Shown here: one piece after another, positions 1-10,190 of the stretch
Layout: every line of letters starts with the position of its first letter
How positions within the stretch are numbered: position 1 is the first letter of the stretch
Origin: Owenia fusiformis
Taxonomy: Eukaryota; Annelida; Polychaeta; Sabellida; Oweniidae
Length of the DNA stretch: 64,000 bases
Assembly (NCBI GenBank): GCA_903813345.2
Contig: CAIIXF020000010.1
Span: forward strand, 10,282,349 to 10,346,348
Direction: 5' to 3'
Notes under the pieces: model-generated
Seen by the model: only the letters and a program-made list of their open reading frames with translations
What the model was told of the DNA's origin: nothing
The model's database searches: none
Made by a program: the position numbers and the translations under genes

Positions 1-420
1 AACTTCAACATTTTTTTCGCACGGTGATTTCCCATGGGATGAAAGGCAATCCTATGATTTTGAAAAAATATCAATTATATCCACTCATGGATATCAATTT
101 TTTGACTCATTCTCTGCGCTCACTCATGTCATCCATTTTGTTACATTGACATTCCGTAAATTTTAAAAATTCTCATTATCTCTAATTTTTCAATTTTTTC
201 ACATTGATAATTGCATGACAACGCAACATAACATTTTTTACGTTTCTGTGTATTTGTATAATTAGGATTATATCGTATGTACCTTTTATCTTTATTATCA
301 CTGTTGTAATGATGTGCCATATGTTCAATTTCTCTATTTACCCAACATGTATACTTTGTGTGCATGTGTGTAAATAGAATTGTCAAATTAAGCAATGAAA
401 AATATTAAAAATAAATATAT
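1..420. other. AT-rich DNA, nothing recognised
   Basis: No exon, RNA gene or repeat family could be recognised here. The short open frame on the minus strand (141-395) is low-complexity and has no recognisable domain. Confidence 0.4.
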
Positions 421-1435
421 ACAAAAATAATCCAATAAGAAATAATCCAATTACTAAGAAGCTTAAAAATGATGAACTTCAAATCAAAGACAGCACAATC
501 AACATCAGGGCTATTAAAACTAAAACTACCTATCGGTATATCATAGAGGATTTATTCAAAGAATCAACTGGTAAGAATTTCTTAATTACAAAATTGAATG
601 TTGCAAAAGAAGAATTGAAACATATTATCACTTTACCTTGTAAGACTGTGCGAGAACCAAGAAAAGAATATCTTCAATACAAACTCATTTTAAATCTAAT
701 ACTGTACCAAACAATCAATTTTTAACTCAAAAGAAGATCAAAATTACAATTTGTGCGATTAATGCAATAATAACCAAACTGATGATACACTTTTATATTG
801 AGTGCCCAAACTCCGCCAAGATTTGGGACGATTTCAAAATTGAATATAGATTTGTAGGGAAATTAGATGAAGAAAACGAGTATGAAACCAAAGCCATTAA
901 TTTTTGTTTCTTATATGCAAAAAGCTTAATACATAATTTTCAATGTTGACCTAAGAAATAAAGGTAGATTTGTAAGGAAGTTAGATGAAGAAAACGAGTA
1001 TGAAACCAAAGCCATTCATTTTTGTATATTATATCCAAAAAGCCTAATACATAAATCCAGACTGATTAAAACTAAAATCACCATTATCCACACCAAGGAA
1101 ATCATAAAATATAAAATCAAAGATGAACAAAACATTTCAAATTTAAATGATATACACCTTCTTTAAGTCTTGGAGATGGTTATTGAATTATTAAGCCAAT
1201 AACTCTATATTTATTATATATTCAAGATACCTAGTTATATATTATAAAACTGTAAGCCTCTATATGTTTTGAAGGCTATTGTGCTGTAAACATTTTGAAA
1301 ACTTATATTGTTTGGAAATCTTCTGTACATTGAGACGAGCTGGTGAAAATAGTACCTATGTAAAATAATTATATAAACATGTGTGTATATCATGTATGAT
1401 GTTTGTGTAAGTTGCAATAAAAAAATAAAAAAAAG
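420..1435 (+). mobile_element. Decayed LINE 3' end (Tx1/L1-like)
   Basis: The plus strand from about 462 reads for roughly 85 residues in the style of the C-terminal part of a Tx1-like ORF2 (DELQIKDSTINIRAIKTKT). After stops, a segment near 800 reads IECPNSAKIWDDF, which resembles the terminal zinc-knuckle block (xxECPxSxxxW) of LINE polymerases. A segment of about 90 bp is duplicated in tandem (about 846-937 and 963-1055, both encoding a version of KLDEENEYETKAI). The element ends with AATAAA and an A-rich tail at 1417-1434. Several in-frame stops make it a dead copy. Assignment rests on pattern recognition only. Confidence 0.5.
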
Positions 1436-1713
1436 AGCCTGACTGTTCTATTTTCTAATATACAGGGTGTCTAGAAATGATATCTAGCATTTAAACAGCA
1501 TTTGTATTGTAATTGTGTAGACTTTGTTAACACACTGTACAATTTGATAACCTGATCCTAATAGGGACATGGCTTTGAAAGTTATCCTACCAGGCAATGC
1601 TCTAGTTAGGATAAAGAGAAACTATTGTTCATCTCCTTCAATTTTGAGTTTAATATAGCCATACTTTGTAAAGATCAGAAAATTATTGCGATGTAACACA
1701 TAAGCAGCTTCAC

Positions 1714-2319
1714 TTAAAGGAATATTCCTGGCCAGACCATTTCTTTCCTAATATGGTAGCTATAACCATATGTATACTTTCCATATTTAGCAAAACAGGA
1801 AAAAATGTTTTGATATGGTCAATATTGATCACTTGAAAATGTAGTACCGAATTCCAGTAGGCTGCCATCTTTTAATATTTCACTCAGGAAGTGATGTCAT
1901 CGACTCTCAACTTTGCATATAACACTATAAGCAGCTATTAAGAATTACAAAACCAGCTGAATATTCTTTTTCAATTTTGTCTATGATTTAATCTTTCTAA
2001 AAGTCTCTTCTTTTATTCTAAGCTGACAAGCTCTGAACATATTTTTGCGCACAAAGTAAGGATCACTCGTCTAGAAGTGATATTGTGCTATTTTTCTATA
2101 CTGTTATATGCAAGGTCATGAAAGTTGAGAGTCGATGACATCACTTCCTGAGTAAAATCTTAAAAGATGGCAGCTTACTGGAAATGAGCACTACATTTTT
2201 AAATTATCAATATTGACTATTAAAACATTTCCCCATGTTTTGCTAAATATAGAAAGTATATATATGATTATCGCTATCACATCAGGATAGAAAAGGTTTG
2301 GCCAGGAATGTTCCTTTAA
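1714..2319. mobile_element. Foldback (long inverted repeat) element, copy 1
   Basis: Long inverted-repeat element whose ends read TTAAAGGAA and TTCCTTTAA. The left arm (about 1714-1920) contains CCTGGCCAGACC, AGCAAAACAGG and a block near 1892 reading AGTGATGTCATCGACTCTC. The right arm (about 2110-2319) is its reverse complement with scattered differences. The unpaired middle is about 190 bp. No coding capacity is seen. A second copy lies at 13135-25938, split by a 12-kb insertion, and a fragment lies near 39540-39600. The family is therefore a dispersed non-autonomous element, but its transposase class cannot be assigned from the ends. Confidence 0.75.
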
Positions 2320-2639
2320 GGCAGCCATTTTGAATTTTACCAGGCCCAAATTAGAAAACCGATACAACATTTGCAATCTACTCTAAATTGGCTTTCATTT
2401 GAGTATAATATAATAAAGCTATACTTTAATTTGATTAAACGCAAATTCCTGTTTTCTCGACCCCCCATACACAGCCCCTGGTGTTCAGCCTGAAAAACTC
2501 GGAATATATGTGACATATAGATAGATGGTGAATATACTATCGAAATATCAACCAATAATATTAATTTCTTGGGTTTAAAATGAAAAACTAAAGATTTTCG
2601 CCAAATATTCCCACCAAAGCGGAGACCATCTTAAAAAAA

Positions 2640-2768
2640 TACATCTTTCCACCAATTTTGAAGCAAATCCACTAGTATTCAACTTATCATCCGGATGGAC
2701 GGACGGCCTGGCGGACGGACAGAGGACTCCACTATATCTCTACTGAACTTTGTTCATTGGGATAATAA
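2640..2768 (+). mobile_element. 3' end fragment of a GAAC/GTTC-hairpin element (family A)
   Basis: Contains GGACGGACGG repeats, then a purine/pyrimidine stretch and a terminal TGAAC-TTT-GTTCA hairpin followed by TTGGGATAAT at about 2748-2768. The same terminal block occurs at 10188 (same orientation) and, reversed, at 37674 and 55268. This is a truncated copy of a family found four times in the window. The similarity to Helitron 3' ends (hairpin about 10 nt before the end) is an inference. Confidence 0.5.
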
Positions 2769-2769
2769 A

Positions 2770-3831
2770 CGAAACGGGGAAAATTCAATAATCGCACATC
2801 AACATGATGTTTTATTGAGGCGACCCCTACATAACATACATATTCATCCATAGCAAGGTGAGATATACGAGGGGTTATCATAAAGTTCTCAAAAAAATTA
2901 TATTCCAGCCAATCAATCTGTCAATCAGAACACAGTATTTCAAACAATCTGCATTCTTGAAATTACAACCAACCAACCATGGTTATTTTAAAACCAGTGA
3001 AATTGATTCAAGTTGGCAGTTGAGTGAAAACTTATAAATAGTATCATAAGGAATACCAAGACAGGAGCTTGTGCAGGAGCCCGTTTTTCGAAAACATCAT
3101 CAATTTCGATTCGCGGATTGACAACTTTTGATTTCTACCATATTTTCCATGATTTTCCAAATTGCGTTTCTCGAAGCACCTCATCGCTGAAATCGTAGAT
3201 CGTCTAGCCTAATTATCACAACTTTTTGCCTTCTACTTTTTCATTGGCACAAAATTTGGAAATTCGGAAGGCTATAACACATTCAAAGCTTTCATTTTAC
3301 GATAGACCCAGGATCACTGGATACGACTCATGCTGCTACTTCAAGAGACTACGGATCGGTCGGATCCTCTGGATATTGAAAGGCTAGCTAGGATGTCATA
3401 TGGCTAGGTTACTCTAAGTGACACTGGGAGGTTTTATATGAGCTAAAAATGTAAAAAAGGTGTTTCAATCAAAATATTAAAAGAATTCTCAATGAGACCT
3501 TTTACGTCCTAGTGATTTTTTTCAAAAAAATGTCAGAGACTTAATTTGGACGTTTTTATCAATCAATCAAATCAATCACATTAAAACAGCCTTCAAATCA
3601 AAACAATTTACAGTAGTGAGTAGGCCTATTCAGATAAAAACAATAATTATTCTTGCTGCTTTGATGAAAGAATTTTTTATTGCTAATATTATACTCTGTG
3701 GACTCATTGAGATCGTATTAGGAAAATATTAGGTTTATTTGATGTCAGTAAAATTTTTACATAATTATAATGTGATTTCACCAATCCGCTGTTGTCATCA
3801 TCATCATCATTTTCCTAATAATCGTGTATCA
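2770..3831. other. Intergenic DNA without recognised features
   Basis: About 1 kb downstream of the NAT8-like gene. Only short unsupported open frames were seen, plus a (CAT)n run near 3795. No repeat end or exon was recognised. Confidence 0.35.
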
Positions 3832-4539
3832 TCACAACTGAAGAGTAAATTCATATGTCCACACAAAAATAATCAACCGTCTTATAGGCTTATAGCTTAT
3901 GCATTCAAACCCCATTTTGGTATATAAGTTCCTAGCTGCAAAATGAACATCTGTTGTTATTAGATCAATTTGTTTGTACTTAGCCTTACGACTAAACAGA
4001 ATAGCTGCACGCAAGAGTTTCTTGGCAATTCCTCTTCCACGGTATTTTCGTAAAACAGCCATACGGCGTAACCAAGCAATTTCATGGCCATTGTCCTTAC
4101 TGGTATTTGTACTGGTTTGTGGTTTTGGCACAATTGCGATGGTTCCAACAATTTTTCGATTCATTTCTGCGACAAGAAAAGAAGTATTGTCCTGCACCAT
4201 GTACGTTTCTTTTGGTTTTCTCATATCAGCCAATGGGGGGCCGTAGATATAATATAATGATCCACATATCACAAATATATAAATTGCGGCAAAATATGAG
4301 ATGAATGTCCAAACTGTAACTTCAACGGAACCAGTATAGACGTAAGCCATGTAAAGTGTGGTGAAGGCGAAAATCCATGTGCTCTGCCTTGTGAGTATTA
4401 ATCGGAACGATGCGCCAATGTTACTATTCGATCCATCCTTTAGTACCTCCCAAGCACCGGGAACATCTTTAATTGTTAATTGTCTTATTTCTAAGCTCAT
4501 TGTCTCTTCAAATCCTAAAGAAGTAACAAAAAAATCCAA
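3832..4539 (-). CDS. NAT8-like membrane N-acetyltransferase (GNAT family)
   Basis: Intronless frame of 235 aa. A GNAT fold is indicated by the acetyl-CoA loop near residues 157-175 (RRMAVLRKYRGRGIAKKLL, fitting R/Q-x-x-G-x-G/A) and by the closing AARNLYTKMGF motif near 202. A long hydrophobic stretch (about residues 53-100) before the catalytic half is typical of NAT8-family enzymes, which are anchored in the endoplasmic reticulum membrane and acetylate cysteine conjugates or lysines of transiting proteins. Those activities are family knowledge; the substrate here is unknown. A second methionine at residue 14 (MSLEIRQLTIKD) could be the true start, because the family signature begins there. 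The gene is divergent from TBCA and 150 bp away, so the two probably share a promoter. Animal genomes often hold many NAT8 paralogues, so orthology to one vertebrate gene is not claimed. Confidence 0.85.
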   Translation of the reverse strand: MDFFVTSLGFEETMSLEIRQLTIKDVPGAWEVLKDGSNSNIGASFRLILTRQSTWIFAFTTLYMAYVYTGSVEVTVWTFISYFAAIYIFVICGSLYYIYGPPLADMRKPKETYMVQDNTSFLVAEMNRKIVGTIAIVPKPQTSTNTSKDNGHEIAWLRRMAVLRKYRGRGIAKKLLRAAILFSRKAKYKQIDLITTDVHFAARNLYTKMGFECISYKPIRRLIIFVWTYEFTLQL

Positions 4540-4689
4540 ATTTTACTATTTGACAGATCTGACCTTGACCTTTATCACTTCCGGGTTTGAACTTCCGTTC
4601 GAAATATTTGCGAGGGAAACTGGGAAGACAATTTTGCTGGCAGTAAAATAGAATTTCATCTCCCAACAACAAAATCAAACAACAAAATT
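4540..4689. promoter_or_regulatory. Bidirectional promoter between NAT8-like and TBCA
   Basis: The start codons of two divergent genes are only 150 bp apart. The interval contains CACTTCCGGGTTTG and a nearby ACTTCCG, both fitting ETS/GABP sites (CTTCCGG). Such sites are common in TATA-less housekeeping bidirectional promoters. No TATA box is evident. Promoter function is inferred from the gene arrangement. Confidence 0.55.
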
Positions 4690-7600
4690 ATGGCTGCACA
4701 AGATCCAAGAATACGTCAGATCAAGATCAAGACAGGTGTCGTCAAGAGGTATGTTGAGAACCCTAATTTTTTGAGAAAATTAAAAATTATTTGATAATTT
4801 TTCAATTTTTTAAATCTTTTTGGAATTTTGAGGTTGTAGGCCTAACTTGTAGGCTAGCCTAAGAATAATTTGTTTTGTCTCATAGCCTAGAATGTATATA
4901 TCAGCACAGACCCTTTACAGTTCAGCGGGGAATAAGAGTACAGGGAGGGGGGGGTGGTGTGTTCATGTACTTGTATGATTCATTCATGACATCATGCTTC
5001 TGATGCTGTTGATGATGTCATGTGTCATGTACATGTACTTGTATGATTCATTTATGATGTCATGTTTCTAATGCTGTTGATGATGTGGCTGGGTAATCAG
5101 CACTACTGCAGTATATGGTTTACATCATAGCTTACTTCAGCTTATCTACTTCAAAGTTGCTGATTTAAGGTCATCATGAGATATCATGGCCTTCTATTAG
5201 CTTCACACTGTATGGCATGAGACAGTTTACCTTCGATTTACTTAGTTTGCATATGTCGATATTCCCAGCCCATGTTCAAGGTCTTTTACAAAAATGTAAG
5301 AAATCTTGGAAACATTTACGCTACTTAAATCGGTGCATAACATTCTAAAGTATCCTTTTTCTAACCATATCGGGCTATCTGGATTCCGGAGACAGTGTAA
5401 TTGACCAGGGAAACCATATGTTTTCTGATTGGTCATTAAATTTGTTTATCAGTATGGTAATGTAACGACAGTTCTTAAATAAATTAAAAAACGGCTTTGA
5501 ATCTGATTGACTGCCTGTCTCAAGACATGTGCTGAGTTTGGCGATGGTCGTGTTCCATTTGAAAGTGTTTCCCTCAATTGCTGCGATCAAACTCAATTGT
5601 GTTCAATTCTGACAGTTGATTGTTCTGTCAATTTGCATAATATATCAGCAATGATATTCCCATAAGTTGGTCTTACTTGTCTTAAGATACATCTAAGGTA
5701 CATGTATGTAAGATATTATTAAAGCAATTATAATGGGATATCACTAATTGTCTGGGGAGAAACCTAATGAGTAATCTGGCTTTAATGAACGAAACATTCT
5801 ACTCAATTCAGGTTAGCAAAGGAGAAGCAGATGTATGAGAAAGAGATTGTCGACCAAGAAGCAAAGATTGAGAAGATGAAATCAGATGGAAAAGATGAAC
5901 ATGATATCAGGAAACAGGTAACCATTGGTGGTCATACCTATTAATGCCTTTTCTTCATTTAAATTACAGTAAAATCTGTATATTCGAACACCTCTCTACT
6001 GAACACTTTTGACCAGTCCAAGAGGTGTTTGAATTCTGCTGCTGCTGTAATGTGATGTAAAATTTATTTTGGCCAAACACTTAATTTTAAAATGACTAAC
6101 TTTATCCCATTTGAGAGTTGAACAATGATACTTGGCAAATCAATGTAACTTTGGATTAGCTTTAAAATGATATATGGTACATACTATGACAACATTGGTG
6201 TATGTCTGCCTATGGGGGGATTACTTTTTGGACACCCTGTATAATAGCTTTAATGTTGATAACTGTACTTGTTTTTTGGCCTTTTGTATATTCCAGATAT
6301 GAATTTTAATTTTGCTTACTAACTGACTTACCACTCATTATTATATAACTCCAGCAAGAAGTGCTGCAAGAGTCGAAGGCAATGATTCCTGACACTGGTC
6401 GTAGGTTAAAAACTGCATATGAAGACCTCAAGAAAGTTTTGGTGAGTACATTTGCATAACATTTGAACTAGGCTTCATATTGTGATATTCTCCCTTATCT
6501 CCCAGCAGTTCTGCTGTTTTTAGTGCAATATTTAGGTCCTGAAAAAGGCTTCCGTATTGTATTGTATCCTTTATTACCACATAATATGAAAGTACATTAT
6601 AATTTATATAATGGAAACCCGTTTTTGAGACCATCTTAAATATGCGGTTCAAATTTTATAGGGTATACCATTGAAATTCAAAATGTCCTAAATAAAACGT
6701 TTGAATCCAAGGTTCAGGCTAAAAAATAATGTAATTTACCTTTTTGTAATGTGCAAGTGAAAAAAATGAAAACAATATTCAAACATGTTGTTATGCTGGA
6801 AGAGTTAATACAGAAAAATGAAATATTGAATATTATTCCAAAGTAAGCATGATATTCATAGGATAACATGTGAAAATAAAAATGGTATTTTGTAATCAGT
6901 GGTGAAATATGATATTTTTGACAAATTTTCACTTAACCATAGCATACGGTTTTTTAGCCATGACATACGGTGCCATATGCGATGGTTTATGGATTTTTGC
7001 TACTTCAGACTCAAAACGAGGCTAAGTGTCAACATCGCCGGATCGTTTGGAAAATTCGAATTAAATCACTTAATTTCCGAGGATTCTGATGATGACTTTA
7101 ACTATGGAATAAAAAGAACATCCTCTCAGTCAATATGGTACAACGAAAATGGGACTTCTGCGCATGTTAAAATTTTTCGTCAAAACTCAACTTTTGTTCA
7201 AGTTGATACGATTGTCTTTCGAACTAGAGACTTACCTCATTCGAAAGATCATAAAAGAATTTATCTATACTGAAAATCTTAGATCCAAACATAGTCGAAT
7301 ACGCCGTCAGTCCGCATTTGATTTTTTGAAGTGAGTTTCGTAGATCGTCAGATTTCTCCGACTGATATCGGGTTATCTCAAACTGGTTCGTTTATAAATA
7401 CGAATTTCTTTACCGTTGTAAGGCGCATGCGCAAAATTGATTTATAAACCTTATTGGTTGATGGTTTTTCTCCTGCGCATGCGTGAAGTCTGATGAACAC
7501 TTATGTCGAAGACCGGAGCAAACATTACTAGCTCTCGAACAAAATTCCAAGATTCAGGTCATTTCGCTGTGTTTGCTAAGCGTGTATACGTGAATGACAA

Positions 7601-8890
7601 GCTGTTTTGAGTAGATCGGGTACCTGTTTTAGACACAACATTGATTTAGCTTGACATTGATGTGCACATTGGCACTTTTGAGCATGTTAATACAAGTTTT
7701 TACACTCTTAGCACGAGACGGGTTTTCGAAAAATCTGATATCTGATTCACTCGATTATCGTATGGATATGTATTTCTGCTGACATTTCAACACCACATCA
7801 CATAGAATTACGATGCAGAATGATAATAAAACACAAAACAACTACTAAATTCCACTTGTTATTTCACAGGAGGTAAAAATGCAAACTGCCTAGATTCTTT
7901 GTAAGGGTCGTCAGACATCGGATTGGCCGCCATATTTGAAATGAAAATATCACTAAATAGAGGTCTGCGCATGCCTCAACATTTCGACTGCTCTATTTAT
8001 TATACAAGGGGACACAAAAAATGGCACATTTCAGATGTATAGCTCAAGTGCGTCAAATTTTGTGAGCGTTACAACATTTACTCTGGATGTCGTTCATTCC
8101 TTTGAGACACAAATGGATTCTACGCAAAAAATTCCACTCATATTTTGTAACATAACTTTGTAAATACTAATGATTTTGGTTTGTACTTTCAGAGAAATAA
8201 AGTCCATTTGATTAAACACAAAATAATGTAGTTGTTGTTGATACACATTTTGTAACGCTCATATATGTGCATCTAGGTGAGTTATCATCTGAAACTTCTT
8301 GTGGAGTTGCATAATGGAGGGTAGTTTCAATGTGTGAAAAAAACAAGTCAGAATTTCTACAGACAAAAAAGTTATGAAACATTGTGTGGTTGGTGGTAGA
8401 GCACATGTACCAATTATGCATAGGTCCTGGATTCGATCAGCGGTTTAGGCACTTTGCTTGTTGTGTAAAGTAGTTCAGGGTGTTTGACTGAGTGGTCCAT
8501 GGCTCGTAAAAAGGTTGTGGTGTGTACTTGTATAATGTATGAGTGCACATAAAAGAACACAGGGCACCTTCAAGGAGGGGTTCCTGGATCTGCCTTCCAT
8601 GATTATGGGTTAATTATGACCGTATACATACATGTATGGGATATACCCAAGAGGTATTGCTTACCTTCATTGGTGGTAAACAAAATACAATACAATACAG
8701 GTGACTAAAATATAATGAGCAATATTTCAAGCTTCGTGGAATATCACTTGTGAAAGATGCACAGGTATTCACCGAAAATATAATTAAATATTTGTATATT
8801 TCATGTTTCCAGGAGAGTGAGGCTGACCTTAAGGAATCTGAGGAGTACCAAGCAGGGGAGAAACAACTAGCAGATGTCACACTGGAATAA
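4690..8890 (+). CDS. TBCA: Tubulin-specific chaperone A (tubulin cofactor A), 4 exons
   Basis: Exons 4690-4748, 5812-5917, 6355-6441 and 8813-8890, all with GT-AG introns and matching phase, give 109 aa (vertebrate TBCA is about 108). The protein begins MAAQDPRIRQIKIKTGVVKR, a near match to the conserved N-terminus of the family, and continues as one long charged helix set (LAKEKQMYEKEIVDQEAK; EVLQESKAMIPDTGRRLK; ESEADLKESEEYQAGEK), expected for the three-helix bundle. TBCA holds beta-tubulin folding intermediates released from the CCT chaperonin and passes them on toward alpha/beta dimer assembly in the cytosol. The gene shares its promoter with the divergent NAT8-like gene. Introns 2 and 3 hold a mariner-type terminal repeat and a SINE. 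Stop codon TAA at 8888-8890. Confidence 0.97.
5395..5545. repeat. Dispersed repeat shared with 40240-40400
   Basis: Within TBCA intron 1. The block around TGATTGGTCATTAAATTTG, TTTATCAGTATGGT and GAATCTGATTGACTGCC recurs in diverged form, same orientation, at about 40240-40400 (TGATTGGTCGTTAGGTTTG ... GAATCTGATTATCTGC). No termini or coding capacity were seen, so the class is unknown. Confidence 0.45.
6066..6242 (-). mobile_element. Solo terminal repeat of a mariner-type element
   Basis: Read on the minus strand from 6242 it begins TACAGGGTGTCC and continues with AGGCAGACATACACCAATG and ACATTGATTTGCCAAG. This matches the about 180-bp terminal inverted repeat of the element at 49688-50333. The partner end was not found, so this is a truncated or solo copy in TBCA intron 2. 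Confidence 0.7.
6899..7273 (+). other. Unassigned 124-aa open frame in TBCA intron 3
   Basis: An open frame from an ATG to a TGA inside intron 3, containing an acidic run SEDSDDDFNY near the middle. No family was recognised, no splice structure is evident, and it may be chance or a transposon remnant. It is listed because it is longer than most spurious frames in this AT-rich DNA and lies about 150 bp upstream of two NRF-1-like palindromes. Confidence 0.15.
7422..7485. promoter_or_regulatory. Paired NRF-1-like sites with a CCAAT box
   Basis: GGCGCATGCGCAAA (about 7423) and CTGCGCATGCGTG (about 7472) both fit the NRF-1 palindrome GCGCATGCGC. ATTGGTTG (an inverted CCAAT box) lies between them. 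They sit in TBCA intron 3 in otherwise CpG-poor DNA, with a third similar site near 7966. This looks like a compact promoter or enhancer, either for an unannotated transcript or belonging to an inserted element. Confidence 0.3.
8388..8702 (+). mobile_element. tRNA-derived SINE, copy 1 (diverged)
   Basis: The head resembles a tRNA promoter: a degenerate A box near TGGTGGTAGAGCACATG (8391) and a B box GGATTCGATCA (8429-8439). The body (GTGTTTGACTGAGTGGTCC, AACACAGGGCACCTTC, AAGGAGGGG) matches the SINE at 32726-33014. It ends in an AATACAATACAATAC tail. It lies in TBCA intron 3, just before the last exon. Confidence 0.75.
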
Positions 8891-8908
8891 AGGAATGAAC
8901 ACATTTAT

Positions 8909-9268
8909 AGAGGTGTCATGGATAACCCATTTTGTTCTGTCCCGCAGAATTTGGCTCTCGAGTCGGAACATGGAACAAAAATTCACCATTACGTTTCGGT
9001 TTTAGAACAAGAAAAACTTACCTTTTCGCATATTTTGGCCCTCAAATCACCACAAAACAGTGTTTTTTGCACAGAGAGAAGTTCATTTTTTCACTCTTCG
9101 TTGAAGAGTTTTGAAGATCTTTTCGCACCCAGATGGACCTAGTCTACCAACTTATTTTAATCTAATACATGCAGTCATTTTGTTCCCAGCCATTCCAAAA
9201 TTGTCTCGTTCTGAAGCCAATGTTTCGAACCGAACTGTTCTGATAATTTTTTGTTCTGTGACACCTCT
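8909..9268. mobile_element. Possible short inverted-repeat element after TBCA
   Basis: Begins AGAGGTGTCA and ends TGACACCTCT, a perfect 10-bp inverted repeat bracketing 360 bp; TTTTGTTCTGT just inside the left end recurs near the right end. No clear target duplication was found. It starts 18 bp after the TBCA stop codon, so it would form part of the 3' UTR. Confidence 0.4.
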
Positions 9269-9499
9269 TGTCGTTTCACGAACTCCTCTGAATTTTGTGT
9301 GCACTGTTCTACACTTGAAAAGTTTGTTCTTTTCTCAGGTGTTCCAGTATGTGCATGCACCATGATTTGAATCAGTGGAGTGGATTAATATATTGAAAGG
9401 ACAATTGGAATTTGAAAAAAAACTTTTGGAATATATTATTAAGTCATTAATCTCTCATCACTTATCATGACATAAATATTACATCAATATTAATTAAAC

Positions 9500-10190
9500 G
9501 ACAGCAACACCAAAGTGTAGCAAATCCCATCGAACAGCCATTGCTGGCATTTTTACAAAATAAATAATGTCCACCTACTCCCCAAAGTGTCATTAGACAG
9601 TGTGCCATGCTTATAGTATTCGCATATCAAATATGAACAAAATCGCTCAGCCATTTTTCAAAATCGGCGCTTTCTACCAAAAGTGTCATGAGACAGTGTG
9701 CTATGCTTATAGTATTCACATCCCAAATATGAACAAAATTGCTCCACTACTTTTCGAGTTATAGTAAAAAATGGTAAATGGTGGCCATTTTTCAAAATGG
9801 GCGCCTACTGCCAAAAGTGTCATTAGACAGTGTGCCATGCTTATAGTATTCACGCACCAAATATGAACAAAATCGCTCCAATACTTTTCAAGTTAAAGCA
9901 AAAAACATAGAATAGCATGTAAAGGCCACCATTTTACAAGATGGCTGCCATGTGGTTCTTCGATATCTACATATCTAGCTTTATTAGTGTCCTATATAAT
10001 TTTTTACATTTAAAACATATTGCACTATTACAGGTTTACGTATTGTACCTAAATTACTTTAAAATTGGCACTAAAATGGCCACCTTTTGTTTTGATGAGC
10101 TGCCATTTTGAAAATCGGAAGGACAAACAGACAGATGAAGGGCACATTCCCTATATCTCTCTGAACTTGGTTCGATGGGATAATTATACA
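9500..10190 (+). mobile_element. Family A element with internal tandem repeats
   Basis: Three degenerate copies (about 9586, 9682 and 9817) of a unit of roughly 100-135 bp carry AAAGTGTCATTAGACAGTGTG, GCTTATAGTATTC, ATATGAACAAAATCGCTCC and a CCATTTTCAAAATGG-like segment. The right end carries GGACAAACAGACAGATG, TATATCTCTCTGAAC and GGTTCGATGGGATAATTA, the family A terminus. The same internal unit occurs reversed at 55590-56130. Left end not defined. Confidence 0.6.

Noticed and set aside
1461-1500. CAGGGTGTCT after the LINE tail as a mariner terminus
   Set aside because: Similarity to the CAGGGTGTCC ends is limited to about 10 bp, and no matching inner sequence or partner was found.
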